DNA of 5,891 nucleotides, taken from positions 1 through 5,891 of the forward strand of contig JAHZEF010000088.1 of NCBI GenBank assembly GCA_019422005.1. Reading direction: 5' to 3'. The position numbers and the translations under genes were made by a program. Shown piece after piece: positions 5,647 through 5,891 of this stretch. The notes under the pieces are model-generated. The model saw only the letters and a program-made list of their open reading frames with translations. It ran no database searches and was not told where the DNA came from. Source of the DNA: Clostridiales bacterium (GTDB lineage: Bacteria; Bacillota; Clostridia; Oscillospirales; Oscillospiraceae). The first letter of the stretch is position 1. Each line of letters begins with the position of its first letter.

Positions 5647-5891
5647 AAATTCCAATCCGTCGGATATTCTGATGGACGACATGGATCTGGAGACCCCCGA
5701 TCATGCCTGGAAAACGGTTGGAAGGCTGTGGAGGTCCATTGGACGTCAGCGCAAGCGGCTGGCGGTTGTGCTGGTGTCTGTGATTTTCTACACGCTGCTG
5801 TCCATTGCTGCCCCCATATACAGCGCGGGCGTTGTGTATCTGCTCTGGGACAAGGTGAAAGAGGCGCTGCAGGGGGGCGCTGTGTTCCGCA
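5639..5891 (+). CDS. Second ABC exporter half-transporter, N-terminus only (3' truncated)
   Basis: The window holds the first 84 codons. The ATG at 5639 begins within the end of the previous gene and overlaps it by 8 bases (ATGAATGA), a coupled arrangement. The protein starts with a polar, acidic leader (MNENSNPSDILMDDMDLETP) and then a basic stretch (GRQRKRLA). The first membrane helix follows at about residues 41-60 (LAVVLVSVIFYTLLSIAAPI), with a YSAGVV segment after it as in ABC exporter TM1. Such a leader is common in the larger partner of heterodimeric exporters. From its position and the degenerate partner it should be the canonical subunit, with a Walker B Glu and H-loop His, but its ATPase domain lies outside the window, so this is a prediction. 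Other in-frame ATGs at codons 12 and 15 are less likely starts, because the Shine-Dalgarno spacing fits codon 1. Confidence 0.85.
   Translation, partial: MNENSNPSDILMDDMDLETPDHAWKTVGRLWRSIGRQRKRLAVVLVSVIFYTLLSIAAPIYSAGVVYLLWDKVKEALQGGAVFR

Overview
The window reads as chromosomal DNA from a moderately GC-rich, low-complexity-promoter Gram-positive, most likely a Clostridia-class Firmicute. The reasons are strong AGGAGG-type ribosome binding sites 7-9 bases before each start, near-consensus sigma-A promoters with 17-base spacers, a textbook GC-stem plus T8 terminator, and protein families typical of that group (M18 aminopeptidase, DegV, a CDF transporter with an extended C-terminus, and a MarR regulator with a two-gene ABC exporter). 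The assignment is by inference, since no rRNA or marker gene is present.

Layout. (1) Positions 1-744 (+) hold the C-terminal part of an M18 zinc aminopeptidase, cut by the window start. (2) Positions 745-843 lie between two convergent genes and contain a long, almost perfectly symmetrical inverted repeat that probably serves as a shared bidirectional terminator. (3) Positions 844-2016 (-) encode a cation diffusion facilitator (CDF) metal exporter with an Asp/Asn-type metal site. Its promoter is at 2115-2143. (4) Positions 2017-2298 form a divergent control region with one sigma-A promoter facing each way. (5) Positions 2299-3171 (+) encode a DegV/FakB-like fatty-acid-binding protein, closed by a strong terminator at 3246-3293. 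(6) Positions 3337-3423 form the control region of a drug-efflux type operon: a near-consensus promoter flanked by two copies of a 19-base palindromic element. (7) Positions 3424-3861 encode a MarR-family regulator, 3910-5646 the first ABC exporter half-transporter, and 5639 onward the second half-transporter, cut by the window end.

How the genes fit together. The marR-ABC-ABC cluster looks like a self-regulated efflux operon. The regulator probably binds the two palindromes around its own promoter and so controls both transporter genes downstream, which are translationally coupled by an 8-base overlap. The first ABC subunit carries the changes expected of the degenerate ATP site in a heterodimeric exporter (Asp in place of the Walker B Glu, Gln in place of the H-loop His), so the second subunit should carry the canonical residues. 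The peptidase, CDF transporter and DegV genes appear to be separate single-gene units with no evident functional link to the operon.

No clearly new system is visible. The most informative signals are the repeated operator around the marR promoter and the nested inverted repeat between the convergent genes. No tRNA, rRNA, CRISPR array, insertion sequence or attachment site was recognised. Neither intergenic region longer than 200 bases (2017-2298 and 3172-3423) contains a credible extra gene.
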